Of a DNA stretch of 64,000 nt, positions 33,419-42,080 are shown in pieces. Position 1 is the stretch's first letter. The number at the start of each line of letters is the position of its first letter. The position numbers were made by a program, and so were the translations under genes. The notes below the pieces were generated by a model. That model had not been told where the DNA came from. It saw only the letters and a list, made by a program, of their open reading frames with translations, and did not search any database. Where the stretch lies: positions 1,116,001 through 1,180,000 of the forward strand of contig JABTUK010000002.1 in NCBI GenBank assembly GCA_015075405.1. The letters run 5' to 3'. Source of the DNA: Anaerolineales bacterium (GTDB taxonomy: Bacteria; Chloroflexota; Anaerolineae; 4572-78; J111).

Positions 33419-34693
33419 CTAATCTCCTGTAACTTCTGCCTTGGGCAGGTCGGCTGGTTTGGGGGCGCTCTCGCTCTGGCGGCTCTGGCCGTTGCGCGAG
33501 GATTCTGCTTTGGCGGCAGGTTTGGGCCGCCCGCTCGATCCTCTTTTCTTTTTGCCCCCGGCCACCACTTCCAGAATTTTTGCGTCCTCTTCCTGTTGGG
33601 CGGCAAAATATTTGGTAGCAAAGTCGGTTTGGCGCTGGCGCAGGGCCAGGGGGGCGACCATGCGGAGATCATCCTGGGTTACTTCCAGGCGGTCATCGGC
33701 GGCGGCCAGGGCGCGAGCCGCTTCAAATAGAGTCATCTCGGCCCGATGGCTGTCAATTTTTAACTGCTCGATCCAGCGCAGCCCTTCGGCCTCGACCCCC
33801 TGACCAAAAACCACCCTGGGTAGACGTTTGCGGGCTTCAGCCACCTCAAAAGCGGCGGCATCGGTTTCGGCAGCCCAATCGAGCACAAATTTGTAGGGCT
33901 TGTCTTTGTATACCTTCGCCCGATGGTAAATTTCCAGGCGCTCCGCCGGGTCAGAAGCCCCCCGCACCAGCACCCGCAGCCCAAAACGATCCTGAATCTG
34001 AGGCCGCAGGTTACCCTCCTCCGGATTCATAGAGCCAACCAGGGTCAGGCGCGACCGATAGGTGGCGGCCAGCGGCCCCCGGCGGACGGTATATTGTCCC
34101 TGGGCGGCGGCATCCAGGATCGCATCAATAATCATATCGTCGAGCAAATTCACTTCGTCAATGTAGAGCAGGTTTTGATCCGCCTGCGACAAGATGCCTC
34201 GCTCCAGCAGAACCCGCTGCTGTTCCAGGGCGACCCGCTCGTTGATACCGCCGACCACATCCTCCAGCCGGGAATTGAGCGGTAGTTCGACCAGGCGCAT
34301 CAATTCCGGGGATGTAATCGGGTCGCCCATGCCGAGTTTGCGGGCGCAGTCACTGCAAACGCCATCCATGCCGTAACGATACAAATCTTCCGGCTCGCAG
34401 CCATACTCGCACGTGCTGCGCTCGATCACCGGCATCAAATCAACCAGGCCGCGCACCGCCGTAGTTTTGGCCGTCCCGCGCGCGCCTACCAACAAAACGC
34501 CGCCAATGGCCCGATTGATCAAAGCCAAAATCAGGGCAATCTTCATCTCAGATTGGCCCACAATTGCCAGAAAAGGGTAGCGCAAGTTGCTGGCCAGACC
34601 CCGATCCCGATCTTTTGCCGCCGATTGCAAAATCGCCGCCGCCGGGCCTTTGGAGTATAGAATTTCTAACAGTTGTGATCTACGTTTAGCCAT
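33419..34693 (-). CDS. ChlI/BchI-like AAA+ ATPase
   Basis: 424 residues of the magnesium-chelatase subunit I class. Walker A is GARGTAKTTAVRG, Walker B is LLYIDEVNLLDD, followed by ILDAAAQGQYTVRR and the sensor region LVGSMNPEEGNLRPQIQDRFGLRV. A cysteine-containing insert (STCEYGCEPEDLYRYGMDGVC... in outline, four Cys near 95-120) resembles a zinc site. The C-terminal about 40 residues are basic, Ser/Lys-rich and probably disordered. No ChlD or ChlH is adjacent and no porphyrin gene is seen, so it may work with a VWA partner elsewhere, as many MoxR/ChlI-like ATPases do, rather than in chlorophyll synthesis. Confidence 0.82.
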   Translation of the reverse strand: MAKRRSQLLEILYSKGPAAAILQSAAKDRDRGLASNLRYPFLAIVGQSEMKIALILALINRAIGGVLLVGARGTAKTTAVRGLVDLMPVIERSTCEYGCEPEDLYRYGMDGVCSDCARKLGMGDPITSPELMRLVELPLNSRLEDVVGGINERVALEQQRVLLERGILSQADQNLLYIDEVNLLDDMIIDAILDAAAQGQYTVRRGPLAATYRSRLTLVGSMNPEEGNLRPQIQDRFGLRVLVRGASDPAERLEIYHRAKVYKDKPYKFVLDWAAETDAAAFEVAEARKRLPRVVFGQGVEAEGLRWIEQLKIDSHRAEMTLFEAARALAAADDRLEVTQDDLRMVAPLALRQRQTDFATKYFAAQQEEDAKILEVVAGGKKKRGSSGRPKPAAKAESSRNGQSRQSESAPKPADLPKAEVTGD

Positions 34694-34694
34694 G

Positions 34695-34765
34695 GTAGGT
34701 AGTAGGTAGTAGGTAGTAGGTAGTAGGGGGAGACAAATTATCCCTTACTCCCTACTCCTTACTTC
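34695..34765. repeat. Inverted heptamer arrays (GGTAGTA / CTCCCTA-CTCCTTA)
   Basis: GGTAGTA units upstream of the ChlI-like start codon are followed by ACTCCCT/ACTCCTT units. This is an imperfect hairpin pair in the 79-bp spacer between two minus-strand genes. Confidence 0.75.
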
Positions 34766-34772
34766 CTACTCC

Positions 34773-35900
34773 CTATTCCGGTTTGGGTGGAATTTTTAAA
34801 ACCTGGCCGGGGCGGAGGCGGCTGGGGTCGGTTAAAATATCTTGATTGGCGTCAAAGATAACCCGCCAAAGTTGGGCCTGACCGTACATCTGTCGGGCGA
34901 TGACAGACAGCGTATCGCCGGGTTGAACGGTGTAGGTGCGCCATGCTGCTGGGGGTGTGTCGGGTTTGGTGACAAAACGTAGTCCGGTTTGGGCCAGCTT
35001 ATCGAGGGTGGTTTGAACGGTGGACGGGTCGCCGGCAATGCGCTGGACCAATTTAGCCCCGCCCAGACGCAGCCGGGTCAACTGTTCGTCGCTGATCGTT
35101 TCAGGGTTGCCGACAGCGGTCACGTAGGGCCAGCGTCCGCGGGCTTCGTCAACGGCAAAGCTGACATCGGGCTGGAATTTCCAGATGTAAGCCATAGCGG
35201 CGTTTAAATATTTGTCGGTGTCGGGCAGCAGCAGGACGTGTTCGCCGGGGTCAACCTGGGCCGGTAGGTCGGGTTCAGGCTGAGGCGCCGGTTCTGCTTC
35301 GTCGGCGGCCCGCAGCGCCGCCCGAATTTGGGCCGGGTCGAGGGTGGGGCCGGGGCAGGTGGTGGCATTGCCGGCCAATTCCCGATGGCCGCGCACATTA
35401 TCCACCGAAATATTATATTTTCGGCGCAACTGCTGAATCAAGCCTAACAACGACTCCATCTGGGCCGCGCTGGGGCTGGTAAAATTATTGGGGATGGGTT
35501 GCGTGCGCCCGGCGCTGTCTCGATAGGTGCGGCCCTGGCTGAACCAACCCGACAGACAGATAGCCAGGTAATGATTGTTCCAATACTGGCCATGCTCCAA
35601 CCCCTCCGAGTTATCGGGGTCGGCAAAACCGGCGTGGTAGGCGGCGATTTTTTCGTCCAGCGCATATTCGATCTCGCCGCTGCCGGTGATAACATAATTG
35701 TAGCCGCCGTGGGCCCAACCGCGCTGGTTAACATGGTAATCAAAAAAAGTATGCGCGTTGCCAATCGGCGCGCCGGTGGTGCGGTCAGCCGTAGCTGAAT
35801 GGTGGATGGCAATACCCAGAATAGGGCCGCTGCGCTGCCAATCTTTGTAAGTGGCGTAATTGGGCATCTCCGCCCGGACATCTTTGATGGTTAGGTTCAT
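34773..35900 (-). CDS. N-acetylmuramoyl-L-alanine amidase with LysM domain
   Basis: 375 residues. The amidase_2/PGRP domain (about 1-190) has AIHHSATADRTTGAP with the first zinc histidine, then GWAHGGYNYVI, AAYHAGF, HYLAICLSGW and the distal GHRELAGNATTCPGP, which carries the remaining zinc ligands. After an acidic Pro-rich linker (205-225) and a second uncharacterised domain (225-315), a C-terminal LysM repeat (about 322-373, YTVQPGDTLSVIARQMYG and LRPGQVLKIP) should bind glycan. No signal peptide is evident at the predicted start, so secretion is uncertain. Acts in peptidoglycan turnover. Confidence 0.9.
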   Translation of the reverse strand: MNLTIKDVRAEMPNYATYKDWQRSGPILGIAIHHSATADRTTGAPIGNAHTFFDYHVNQRGWAHGGYNYVITGSGEIEYALDEKIAAYHAGFADPDNSEGLEHGQYWNNHYLAICLSGWFSQGRTYRDSAGRTQPIPNNFTSPSAAQMESLLGLIQQLRRKYNISVDNVRGHRELAGNATTCPGPTLDPAQIRAALRAADEAEPAPQPEPDLPAQVDPGEHVLLLPDTDKYLNAAMAYIWKFQPDVSFAVDEARGRWPYVTAVGNPETISDEQLTRLRLGGAKLVQRIAGDPSTVQTTLDKLAQTGLRFVTKPDTPPAAWRTYTVQPGDTLSVIARQMYGQAQLWRVIFDANQDILTDPSRLRPGQVLKIPPKPE

Positions 35901-35938
35901 AGATCTGATCCCAAATTTACCTAACGGCTATATAGTTC

Positions 35939-36048
35939 TCCAGAAAAGTTTTCGTCACTGAAACAGGTAGCAAGTAGCAGAGTAGCAGGTAACAAACTGC
36001 TACTTTGCTACCCTGCTACCTTGATTGTAGGGAAAGAACTTTTCTGGA
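35939..36048. repeat. Palindromic element with TCCAGAAAAGTT ends
   Basis: Ends TCCAGAAAAGTT (35939-35950) and AACTTTTCTGGA (36037-36048) enclose inverted GTAGCAG/CTGCTAC-type 7-mers. The roughly 110-bp non-coding element could be MITE-like or a hairpin built on heptamers. Confidence 0.7.
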
Positions 36049-36116
36049 CGCCTATACTTCTAATTTTACATATAATTGAGGATGATACAAGCTTAACTAC
36101 GCCAATCCGCTGAAAA

Positions 36117-36146
36117 ACTAAAAAGGGCTGCCCCGGCAACCCTTTT
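36117..36146 (-). terminator. Intrinsic terminator of the 37-residue membrane protein gene
   Basis: On the minus strand AAAAGGGTTGCC pairs with GGCAGCCCTTTT (one G-T pair), followed by further T residues. It lies 24 bp downstream of the small gene's stop codon. Confidence 0.85.
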
Positions 36147-36169
36147 AAGTGTTTTAAGCTAAAAACAAA

Positions 36170-36283
36170 TTATTCTTCTTTGCCTCTGCTCATCATCCCC
36201 AAAGCGACAAATACCCCCAACAAGGCCGCGCCGCTTAAAGCAATATTGACGATGAGCAGAGTAATAATCAAGCCCTCATTCAT
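36170..36283 (-). CDS. 37-residue single-span membrane protein
   Basis: Begins MNEGLIITLLIVNIALSGAA and continues as one hydrophobic helix to MMSRGKEE. A GGAAGGGGAG ribosome site stands 6 bases before the ATG, and a good intrinsic terminator follows, so this is a free-standing, deliberately expressed tiny gene. One transmembrane helix with a short positively charged tail. No family is recognised. It may be a small regulatory or stabilising membrane peptide, but that is inference. Confidence 0.7.
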   Translation of the reverse strand: MNEGLIITLLIVNIALSGAALLGVFVALGMMSRGKEE

Positions 36284-36683
36284 AGCAAACTCCCCTTCCT
36301 CATTGAATTTAACAGGTCACAGGTTGCAAGTCGCAGGTTTACAGGTGGCAAGTTACAGAATAAACTACCCGCTGCCGATTAGCGTGTTATCGGTGACTTG
36401 CGCCTGTTACTTGCGCCAATTTTCCCATATTATACGCATCCGGCTATAGGTGTCAATGCACTGGGGTGAATTGTAGGAAACCGGCCCGGCTTTAGCCTTT
36501 AGTTGACTTAATCCCTTTCTTTGATTATCATGCGGGCCGGACTGCGCCACCCAACGTTATACTCAGTAGACCCAAATTTGAGGAGCCAGCACGCCCACGT
36601 GCGGCCCCGTTCGGCACGTGGACGTGCCCGCTTCGCGTCCTCGGAAATTGGATCTACTGATACTACTGCCTCAAGGATTGAGC
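36284..36683. other. Gene-free spacer with repeats and MITE copy 2
   Basis: 36310-36425 contains short repeats related to CAGGTTGCAAGTCGCAGG and their approximate complements (an imperfect hairpin). 36426-36563 holds nothing recognised. 36564-36659 is the second MITE-like copy, ending 24 bp before the E2 start codon. Confidence 0.7.
36564..36659. mobile_element. MITE-like palindromic element, copy 2 of 3
   Basis: Ends CAGTAGACCCAAATTT and AAATTGGATCTACTG with the central CACGCCCACGTGC hairpin. It sits directly upstream of the E2 gene, where it could supply or block promoter activity. A short frame from its interior runs into the E2 gene but is not the likely start. Confidence 0.8.
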
Positions 36684-37940
36684 ATGCGTATCATTATGCC
36701 CAAACTAGGTCTGACCATGACCGAAGGAACCCTGACCCGCTGGCGTAAAATGGCAGGAGACCCGGTTAAACAGGGCGAAATTTTGTTTGAATTTGAAAGC
36801 GAAAAATCGGCCCTGGAATTTGAGTCGCCGGTGGCGGGCGTCCTGGCCGAAATTCTGGTGACTGTAGGGCAGACAGTACCCTGCGGCACGCCTGTAGCAA
36901 CACTTGAGCCGCTCGCTACAACTCTGGACAAACTGGGCAGCAGCGAAATGCAAGCAAGCCGGCAGCCTGCGACCCCCCGCGCCAAAGCCCGCGCCAGAGA
37001 ATTAAATCTGAATCTGAGCCAACTGCCAGGCAGCGGGCCGGCAGGCCGGATCCAACTGGCCGATGTGGAGCAGTTTTGGAACGGCCAACTTGAAGCGGGT
37101 TCTGTTTCGCTGCCGCCAGCCCTGCCAAAAATGACTCCCGTGGCCCGGCGTATGGCGGCTGAACAGCAGCTCGATCCCAGCCAGATCGCCGGCAGTACAG
37201 CCACCGGCCGCATTACCAAAGATGACCTGGCCCGGGCCTTACCTCCACTCGACGGCGATCTCATTCCGCTCTCGCCGCTGCGCCAGACTATTGCCCAACG
37301 CTTGAGCCAGAGCGCCTTTACCGCCCCGCACGTAACTCTCTTTACTGAGGCCGACGCGACCCCGCTGGTCGAGGCCAGGGCGCAGCTCAATGCCGAACTA
37401 TCCCCAGCGCAGAAGATAAGTTACAATACCCTTCTGGCTGCCATCTGCGCCCGCGCGCTGCGCGAACAACCCCAGGTGAACGCGCTTTTTGATCAGAGCG
37501 CCCAGGGAGTTCGCCTCCAAAAAGAGATTAACATTGCCCTGGCCGTTGACACGGAACGCGGCCTGACCACCCCTGTGCTGCGCCGGGTGGACACCTTAAG
37601 CCTGGTCTCGATTCAACAGGGGTATGCCGCCCTGATCGAGCAAGCGCTGGCCGGTGAGTTGCGCCCTGATGATCTGGCCGGGGGCACGTTTACCATCACC
37701 AATCTGGGCGCTTTTGAGGTGGATGGCTTCACCCCGATCATTAACCCGCCCCAAATGGCTATTTTGGGGGCAGGACGGATTGCTGCTAAACCCGTAGCCC
37801 GCGAAAATGAGGTGGTCATCCGCCAAATGATGACCCTCAGCCTCAGCTTTGATCACCGCGCCCTCGACGGCGCACCCGCCGCCCGATTTCTGCAACGGGT
37901 CAAACAGTTGATCGAGCGGCCTTTTGCGTTGATGCTGTAG
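36684..37940 (+). CDS. 2-oxoacid dehydrogenase E2 (dihydrolipoamide acyltransferase)
   Basis: 418 residues from the ATG at 36684, which opens the lipoyl domain (MRIIMPKLGLTMTEG). The lipoyl lysine is K41 in ESEKSALEF. Two peripheral-subunit-binding segments follow (about 93-130, TPRAKARARELNL; about 150-190, TPVARRMAAEQQLDPSQI), an unusual tandem. The catalytic domain ends with H391-R-A-L-D395-G, the acetyltransferase active-site motif. The enzyme passes acyl groups from a lipoyl arm to CoA. No E1 or E3 gene is adjacent, so it must use partners elsewhere. A longer in-frame start inside the upstream MITE is rejected. Confidence 0.88.
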   Translation: MRIIMPKLGLTMTEGTLTRWRKMAGDPVKQGEILFEFESEKSALEFESPVAGVLAEILVTVGQTVPCGTPVATLEPLATTLDKLGSSEMQASRQPATPRAKARARELNLNLSQLPGSGPAGRIQLADVEQFWNGQLEAGSVSLPPALPKMTPVARRMAAEQQLDPSQIAGSTATGRITKDDLARALPPLDGDLIPLSPLRQTIAQRLSQSAFTAPHVTLFTEADATPLVEARAQLNAELSPAQKISYNTLLAAICARALREQPQVNALFDQSAQGVRLQKEINIALAVDTERGLTTPVLRRVDTLSLVSIQQGYAALIEQALAGELRPDDLAGGTFTITNLGAFEVDGFTPIINPPQMAILGAGRIAAKPVARENEVVIRQMMTLSLSFDHRALDGAPAARFLQRVKQLIERPFALML

Positions 37941-38055
37941 ACTCGTGGTGCGTGGTGCGTGATGCGTAAATTAAGGACCACCCACCACGCACTACGCACC
38001 AGGTATTTTAATACTTTTGCTACTCATACAATTCTGTCAGGAAGGATTTCCAACG

Positions 38056-38802
38056 ATGCCCCAAATAAAAGCTTATCACCGTCCGGCCAATCTGGAGGAG
38101 GCCATCCGGCTATTGGCCCGGACCGGGGTCAACACGGCCGTGGTGGGCGGCGGCGCCTATATTACAGCCCACCTTGATGAATTGGTTGATGAAGTGGTTG
38201 ATCTGCAAGCAGTCGGGCTGACCGAAGTCAGCTACAGTGGCGACCGGCTGACTCTGGGCGCGATGGTGCGCTTGCAAACCATTGTCGAGGATAGCCAGGC
38301 CCCGGCTTTGCTCCGCGAGGCTGCCCACCGCGAAGGCCCAAACACTTTCCGCCATGCTGCCACCGTAGGGGGCGTGGTCGTGGGGGCTGGCAAAGAAAGC
38401 GAATTTCTGGCCGCATTGCTGGTTTCCGAAGCCGAAGTTCAGATGCAGTCCAGCCGGGGCAGCAAAAGCCTGCCGTTGGCCGGCTTTTTGCGCGATGTCG
38501 CCGGCAGCCTGGAAGGGGGTATTGTCACCGCCGTGTCTCTGGCGACCACGGGCAATACGGCCAGCGCCCGTGTGGGCCGCACCCCCGCCGACCAGCCCAT
38601 TGTGGCCGCCGCCGCCCGTATGGCCGCCAATGGTCAAATTTATCTCGCCTTGTGCGGAGTCGCCGCCACGCCGATTCTGGTTGACCCCGACAACGTCAAA
38701 GGGGCGATTAATCCCCCCGCCGACTTTCGCGGCTCCAGCGAGTACCGCCGCCAGGTTGCCGCGACGCTGGCGAAACGGGTGGTCAATGAGGTTAGCAGTT
38801 AG
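38056..38802 (+). CDS. Xanthine dehydrogenase/CoxM-like FAD-binding subunit
   Basis: 248 residues from the ATG at 38056, which has GGAAGGA upstream. It begins MPQIKAYHRPANLEEAIRLL, as in the FAD subunit of molybdenum hydroxylases. The expected AGG-type pyrophosphate loop reads TAVVGGGAYITAHL, and the second flavin loop reads HAATVGGVVVGAGKESEF, keeping TVGG but lacking the usual Asn that follows. The C-terminal part (about 170-248) includes ARVGRTPADQPIV and GSSEYRRQVAATL. It is followed by the fused small/large subunit gene after a 97-bp spacer carrying an 8-bp repeat array, so they probably form one enzyme. Confidence 0.82.
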   Translation: MPQIKAYHRPANLEEAIRLLARTGVNTAVVGGGAYITAHLDELVDEVVDLQAVGLTEVSYSGDRLTLGAMVRLQTIVEDSQAPALLREAAHREGPNTFRHAATVGGVVVGAGKESEFLAALLVSEAEVQMQSSRGSKSLPLAGFLRDVAGSLEGGIVTAVSLATTGNTASARVGRTPADQPIVAAAARMAANGQIYLALCGVAATPILVDPDNVKGAINPPADFRGSSEYRRQVAATLAKRVVNEVSS

Positions 38803-38899
38803 CATCCAGTGAAAATGAAGCGAGGAGGCGAGGACGCGAAGAATCTCCTCGTCTCCTCGCCTCACGCCTCATCGCATCTTTTTAATGAAGGAGACTTTC

Positions 38900-41800
38900 A
38901 TGCAAATCACCATCACCATCAACGGCGTTAATAAAACCTTGACCTGCGCGCCGGGCGATACTTTGCTGCGCGTGCTGCGGCGAGAAGGCTATCACAGCGT
39001 CCGCTTTGGCAGCGATACCGGCGAAACCGGGGCCTCGGCGGTGCTGCTGGATGGCCGCCTGGTCAATACCGATGTCATGCTGGCCGCCCAGGCCGACGGC
39101 CACACCATCGAAACGGTCGAAGGGCTGGCCCAGGGGTTGAACCTGCACCCGATTCAGCAGGCGTTTATCCGCACCGGGGCGATTCAGTCCGGCTACTCGA
39201 CCCCGGCCATGGTCCTGGCGGCCAAAGCTTTGCTGGCTAAAAACCCCAATCCCACCGAAGCGGAAGTGCGTGATGCCCTCTCCGGCATTCTGGACCGCGA
39301 GACCGGCTACGTCAAGCCGGTGCAGGCGGTGCTGGAAGCGGCGGCCATTCTGCGCGGCGAAGAGCCGACAACAGTGGAACCGAATGTGGTCACGCCGATT
39401 ATTTTGCCGGGGCATGACTTTGGAGATTTGTTCAGCAGGGGAGCGGAGGAGCCGGGGAGCGGGGGAGAAGATAGTGGGCCGGAATTGGCTGGTGGCAGTG
39501 GCCCCCACCCCCCCTCTTATCCCCCCCTCTCAGGGGGGGAAGCAGGGGGGATTGGCACACAGCGCATCACCTTGCCCAAATTTGTGGTCGCGCCCGAAGC
39601 GCCGGATTTGAAGGTTGTGGGCAAATCGGAAACCAAGGTGGATGCGCTCAAACTGGCCAAGGGCAACCCCGCTTTTGTGGACGACTTTGAGATGCGGGGC
39701 ATGCTCTACGCCAAGTTGTTGACCAGCCCGCATGCCCACGCCCGTATTTTGGATATTGACGACAGCGAGGCCCGCGCCCTGCCTGGCGTCCACGCGGTGC
39801 TGCATTACAAAAACGTGGCCCGGGTGCGCTACGCTTCCGGCGGCCAGTCGTACCCCAACCCCAAACCCTACGACCAAGTCAGCTTTGACAACAAAGTTCG
39901 CCACGTGGGCGACCGCGTGGCCGCTGTAGCCGCCGAGACGCTGGAGATTGCCGAAGAGGCGGTCAAGCGGATTAAAGTAACTTACGAAGTATTACCCGCC
40001 GTTTTTGACGAAAATGAAGCCATCAAAGAGGGCGCGCCGGTCATCCACGATGAGCCGGATATGGAGGGCGCGTATGACGCGGCCCATAACATCAGCCACC
40101 ACATTCACGCTGAAGTGGGCAGCGTGGCCCAGGGCTTTGCCGAGTCGGATCAAGTGTTTGAGCACCGCTATTATGTCCATCAGGTGCAGCAGTGCCCCAT
40201 TGAGCCGCACATTGCCATCAGTTATTGGGACTCCGACGAGCGGCTGGTCATCCGCACCTCGACCCAGGTGCCGTTTCACGTCCGGCGTATGGTCGCCCCG
40301 CTGCTGGGGCTGCCGGTCAAGCGTATCCGGGTGATTAAGCCGCGCATCGGCGGCGGCTTTGGGGCCAAGCAGGAGATGCTGATCGAGGATATTGTCGGCC
40401 ACCTGACCATTGCCACCGGCAAGCCGGTCCGCCTGGAACTGACGCGGGCCGAAGAGTTTATGTCCAGCCGGACCCGCCACCCGCAGACCATCACCTTTAA
40501 AAGCGGCATCAAAAACGACGGCACGCTGGTGGCCCAGGAAATGACCGTCATCGGCAACACCGGCCCTTACGGCACCCACGGGCTAACCGTCCAAACCGTC
40601 ACCGGCCTGCGTGGGCTGAGCACCTATCGCTGCGCCCACAAGAAGTTTGAGTGCAAGGTGGCTTACACCAATATTCCCGTCCCCGGCGCGTATCGGGGTT
40701 ACGGCGCGCCCCAAGCTTTGTTTGCCCTGGAAAGCCACATGGAGGAGATTGCCGCCGCCATTGGGATGGATGTGGTGGAGTTCAAACGCAAAAACTGGGT
40801 CGAGGTGGGCGACACGATGGACATTGCCCCGCAGCTTGGCGAAGGCGAAGCCGATGTTTCCTCGGTCCCAGTTATTCGCACCAGCGGCTTGAATGAATGT
40901 ATTGCCCAGGGTATGCAGGCCATCAACTGGAGCCGCCGCCACGAGCCGGGCTGGAATATGGTTCCCGGCAAGCCCCATCTGCGGCGCGGCCTGGGCCTGG
41001 CGGTCTGCATGCACGGCACGGCCATCCCCGGCCTGGATATGGGCGGGGCCAGCCTCAAGATTAACGACGATGGCTCCTTCAACCTGCTGGTCGGGGCGAC
41101 CGACCTGGGCACCGGTTCCGATACGGTGCTGGCTCAGATTGCCGCCGAGGTGTTGGGCGTCCACACCGAGGACGTGGTGGTGTACTCCAGCGACACCGAT
41201 ATGACCCCCTTCGATACCGGCGCGTATGCTTCCAGCACCACCTATATCTCCGGCACGGCGGTCAAGCGGGCCGCCGAGCAGGTCCGCGAGCAGATCAAAG
41301 AGCGAGTCGGCTTGATGCTGAAGCTGGACGATTGGAGCGGTGTGACCCTGCGCGACCGGCGCGCCTATGCCCCCGATGGCCGCTCGGTGGGGCTGGGCGA
41401 GGTGGCCCTGCACTCGCTGCACCAGGACCAGCAGCGGCAGATTATGGCCACGGCTTCTTATGTGTCGCCGGATTCGCCGCCGCCCTTTGCCGGCCAGTTT
41501 GCCGAGGTGGAAGTTGACATCGAAACCGGTCAGGTCACGGTCAAGAAGCTGGTCATGGCTGTTGACTGCGGCATGGCGATTAATCCGATTACCGCCAGCG
41601 GCCAGGTGGAGGGCGGTATGACCCAGGCCCTGGGCTACGGTCACTGCGAAGAGATGGTTTACGACGAAAACGGGCGCATGGTCAACCCGGCCTTGGGGCC
41701 GTACAAAATCTACCGGGCCGACGAGATGCCGGAGATGGAAGTCATCCTGGTCCAAACCATCGAACCCAGCGGCCCCTTTGGGGCCAAAGCCGTGGCCGAG

Positions 41801-41926
41801 ATACCCAAAGACGGCGTGGCCCCGGCCATTGCCAGCGCCGTGTTCAACGCCACCGGGGCCCGCCTGCGCCGCATCCCCCTGACCCCGGAACGGGTCTGGA
41901 CGGCCTTGCAGGAGCAGACGAAGTAA
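38900..41926 (+). CDS. Molybdenum hydroxylase: fused small-subunit-like and Mo-binding domains, Fe-S cysteines lost
   Basis: 1008 residues from the ATG at 38900 (AAGGAG upstream). Residues 1-155 have the fold-defining sequence of the two-[2Fe-2S] small subunit, but every ligand position is changed: S38, T43, S46, D58 (plant-type cluster) and S97, S100, D132, E134 (QSGYST; LDRETGY). A repeat-derived linker (about 178-215) leads to the Mo-binding domain, which looks intact: GGGFGAK near 484, AYRGYGAP, DLGTGSDTV, and GPFGAKAVAE with the probable catalytic base E967. It would hydroxylate an unknown substrate, but electrons could not reach FAD through the usual Fe-S relay. The open frame argues against decay. 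Confidence 0.88.
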   Translation: MQITITINGVNKTLTCAPGDTLLRVLRREGYHSVRFGSDTGETGASAVLLDGRLVNTDVMLAAQADGHTIETVEGLAQGLNLHPIQQAFIRTGAIQSGYSTPAMVLAAKALLAKNPNPTEAEVRDALSGILDRETGYVKPVQAVLEAAAILRGEEPTTVEPNVVTPIILPGHDFGDLFSRGAEEPGSGGEDSGPELAGGSGPHPPSYPPLSGGEAGGIGTQRITLPKFVVAPEAPDLKVVGKSETKVDALKLAKGNPAFVDDFEMRGMLYAKLLTSPHAHARILDIDDSEARALPGVHAVLHYKNVARVRYASGGQSYPNPKPYDQVSFDNKVRHVGDRVAAVAAETLEIAEEAVKRIKVTYEVLPAVFDENEAIKEGAPVIHDEPDMEGAYDAAHNISHHIHAEVGSVAQGFAESDQVFEHRYYVHQVQQCPIEPHIAISYWDSDERLVIRTSTQVPFHVRRMVAPLLGLPVKRIRVIKPRIGGGFGAKQEMLIEDIVGHLTIATGKPVRLELTRAEEFMSSRTRHPQTITFKSGIKNDGTLVAQEMTVIGNTGPYGTHGLTVQTVTGLRGLSTYRCAHKKFECKVAYTNIPVPGAYRGYGAPQALFALESHMEEIAAAIGMDVVEFKRKNWVEVGDTMDIAPQLGEGEADVSSVPVIRTSGLNECIAQGMQAINWSRRHEPGWNMVPGKPHLRRGLGLAVCMHGTAIPGLDMGGASLKINDDGSFNLLVGATDLGTGSDTVLAQIAAEVLGVHTEDVVVYSSDTDMTPFDTGAYASSTTYISGTAVKRAAEQVREQIKERVGLMLKLDDWSGVTLRDRRAYAPDGRSVGLGEVALHSLHQDQQRQIMATASYVSPDSPPPFAGQFAEVEVDIETGQVTVKKLVMAVDCGMAINPITASGQVEGGMTQALGYGHCEEMVYDENGRMVNPALGPYKIYRADEMPEMEVILVQTIEPSGPFGAKAVAEIPKDGVAPAIASAVFNATGARLRRIPLTPERVWTALQEQTK

Positions 41927-41929
41927 TCC

Positions 41930-42014
41930 GGCTCACGGATAAACACAGATGACACGGATAGGATAAAAATTAAGAAAAATCTGTGCGCTTCGCGTCCGCG
42001 TTTATCCGTGAGCC
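41930..42014. repeat. Palindromic spacer repeat (CTCACGGATAAAC)
   Basis: GGCTCACGGATAAAC (41930-41944) pairs with GTTTATCCGTGAGCC (42000-42014). A non-coding hairpin between convergent genes; no T-tract. Confidence 0.75.
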
Positions 42015-42080
42015 AATCCTTTTTTTCGAAGCTCCTTCAAATCCATCGTGAGCCGACGAGGATGAAATGAACTTGCTCCG

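Noticed and set aside
36618..36683. Extended start of the E2 gene inside MITE copy 2
   Set aside because: The lipoyl domain begins with MRIIMPKLG at 36684, the normal N terminus of the family, and AAGGA precedes it.
40583..41755. Long minus-strand open frame opposite the Mo-binding domain
   Set aside because: His/Gly-rich composition typical of a shadow frame; the sense gene has strong family motifs throughout.
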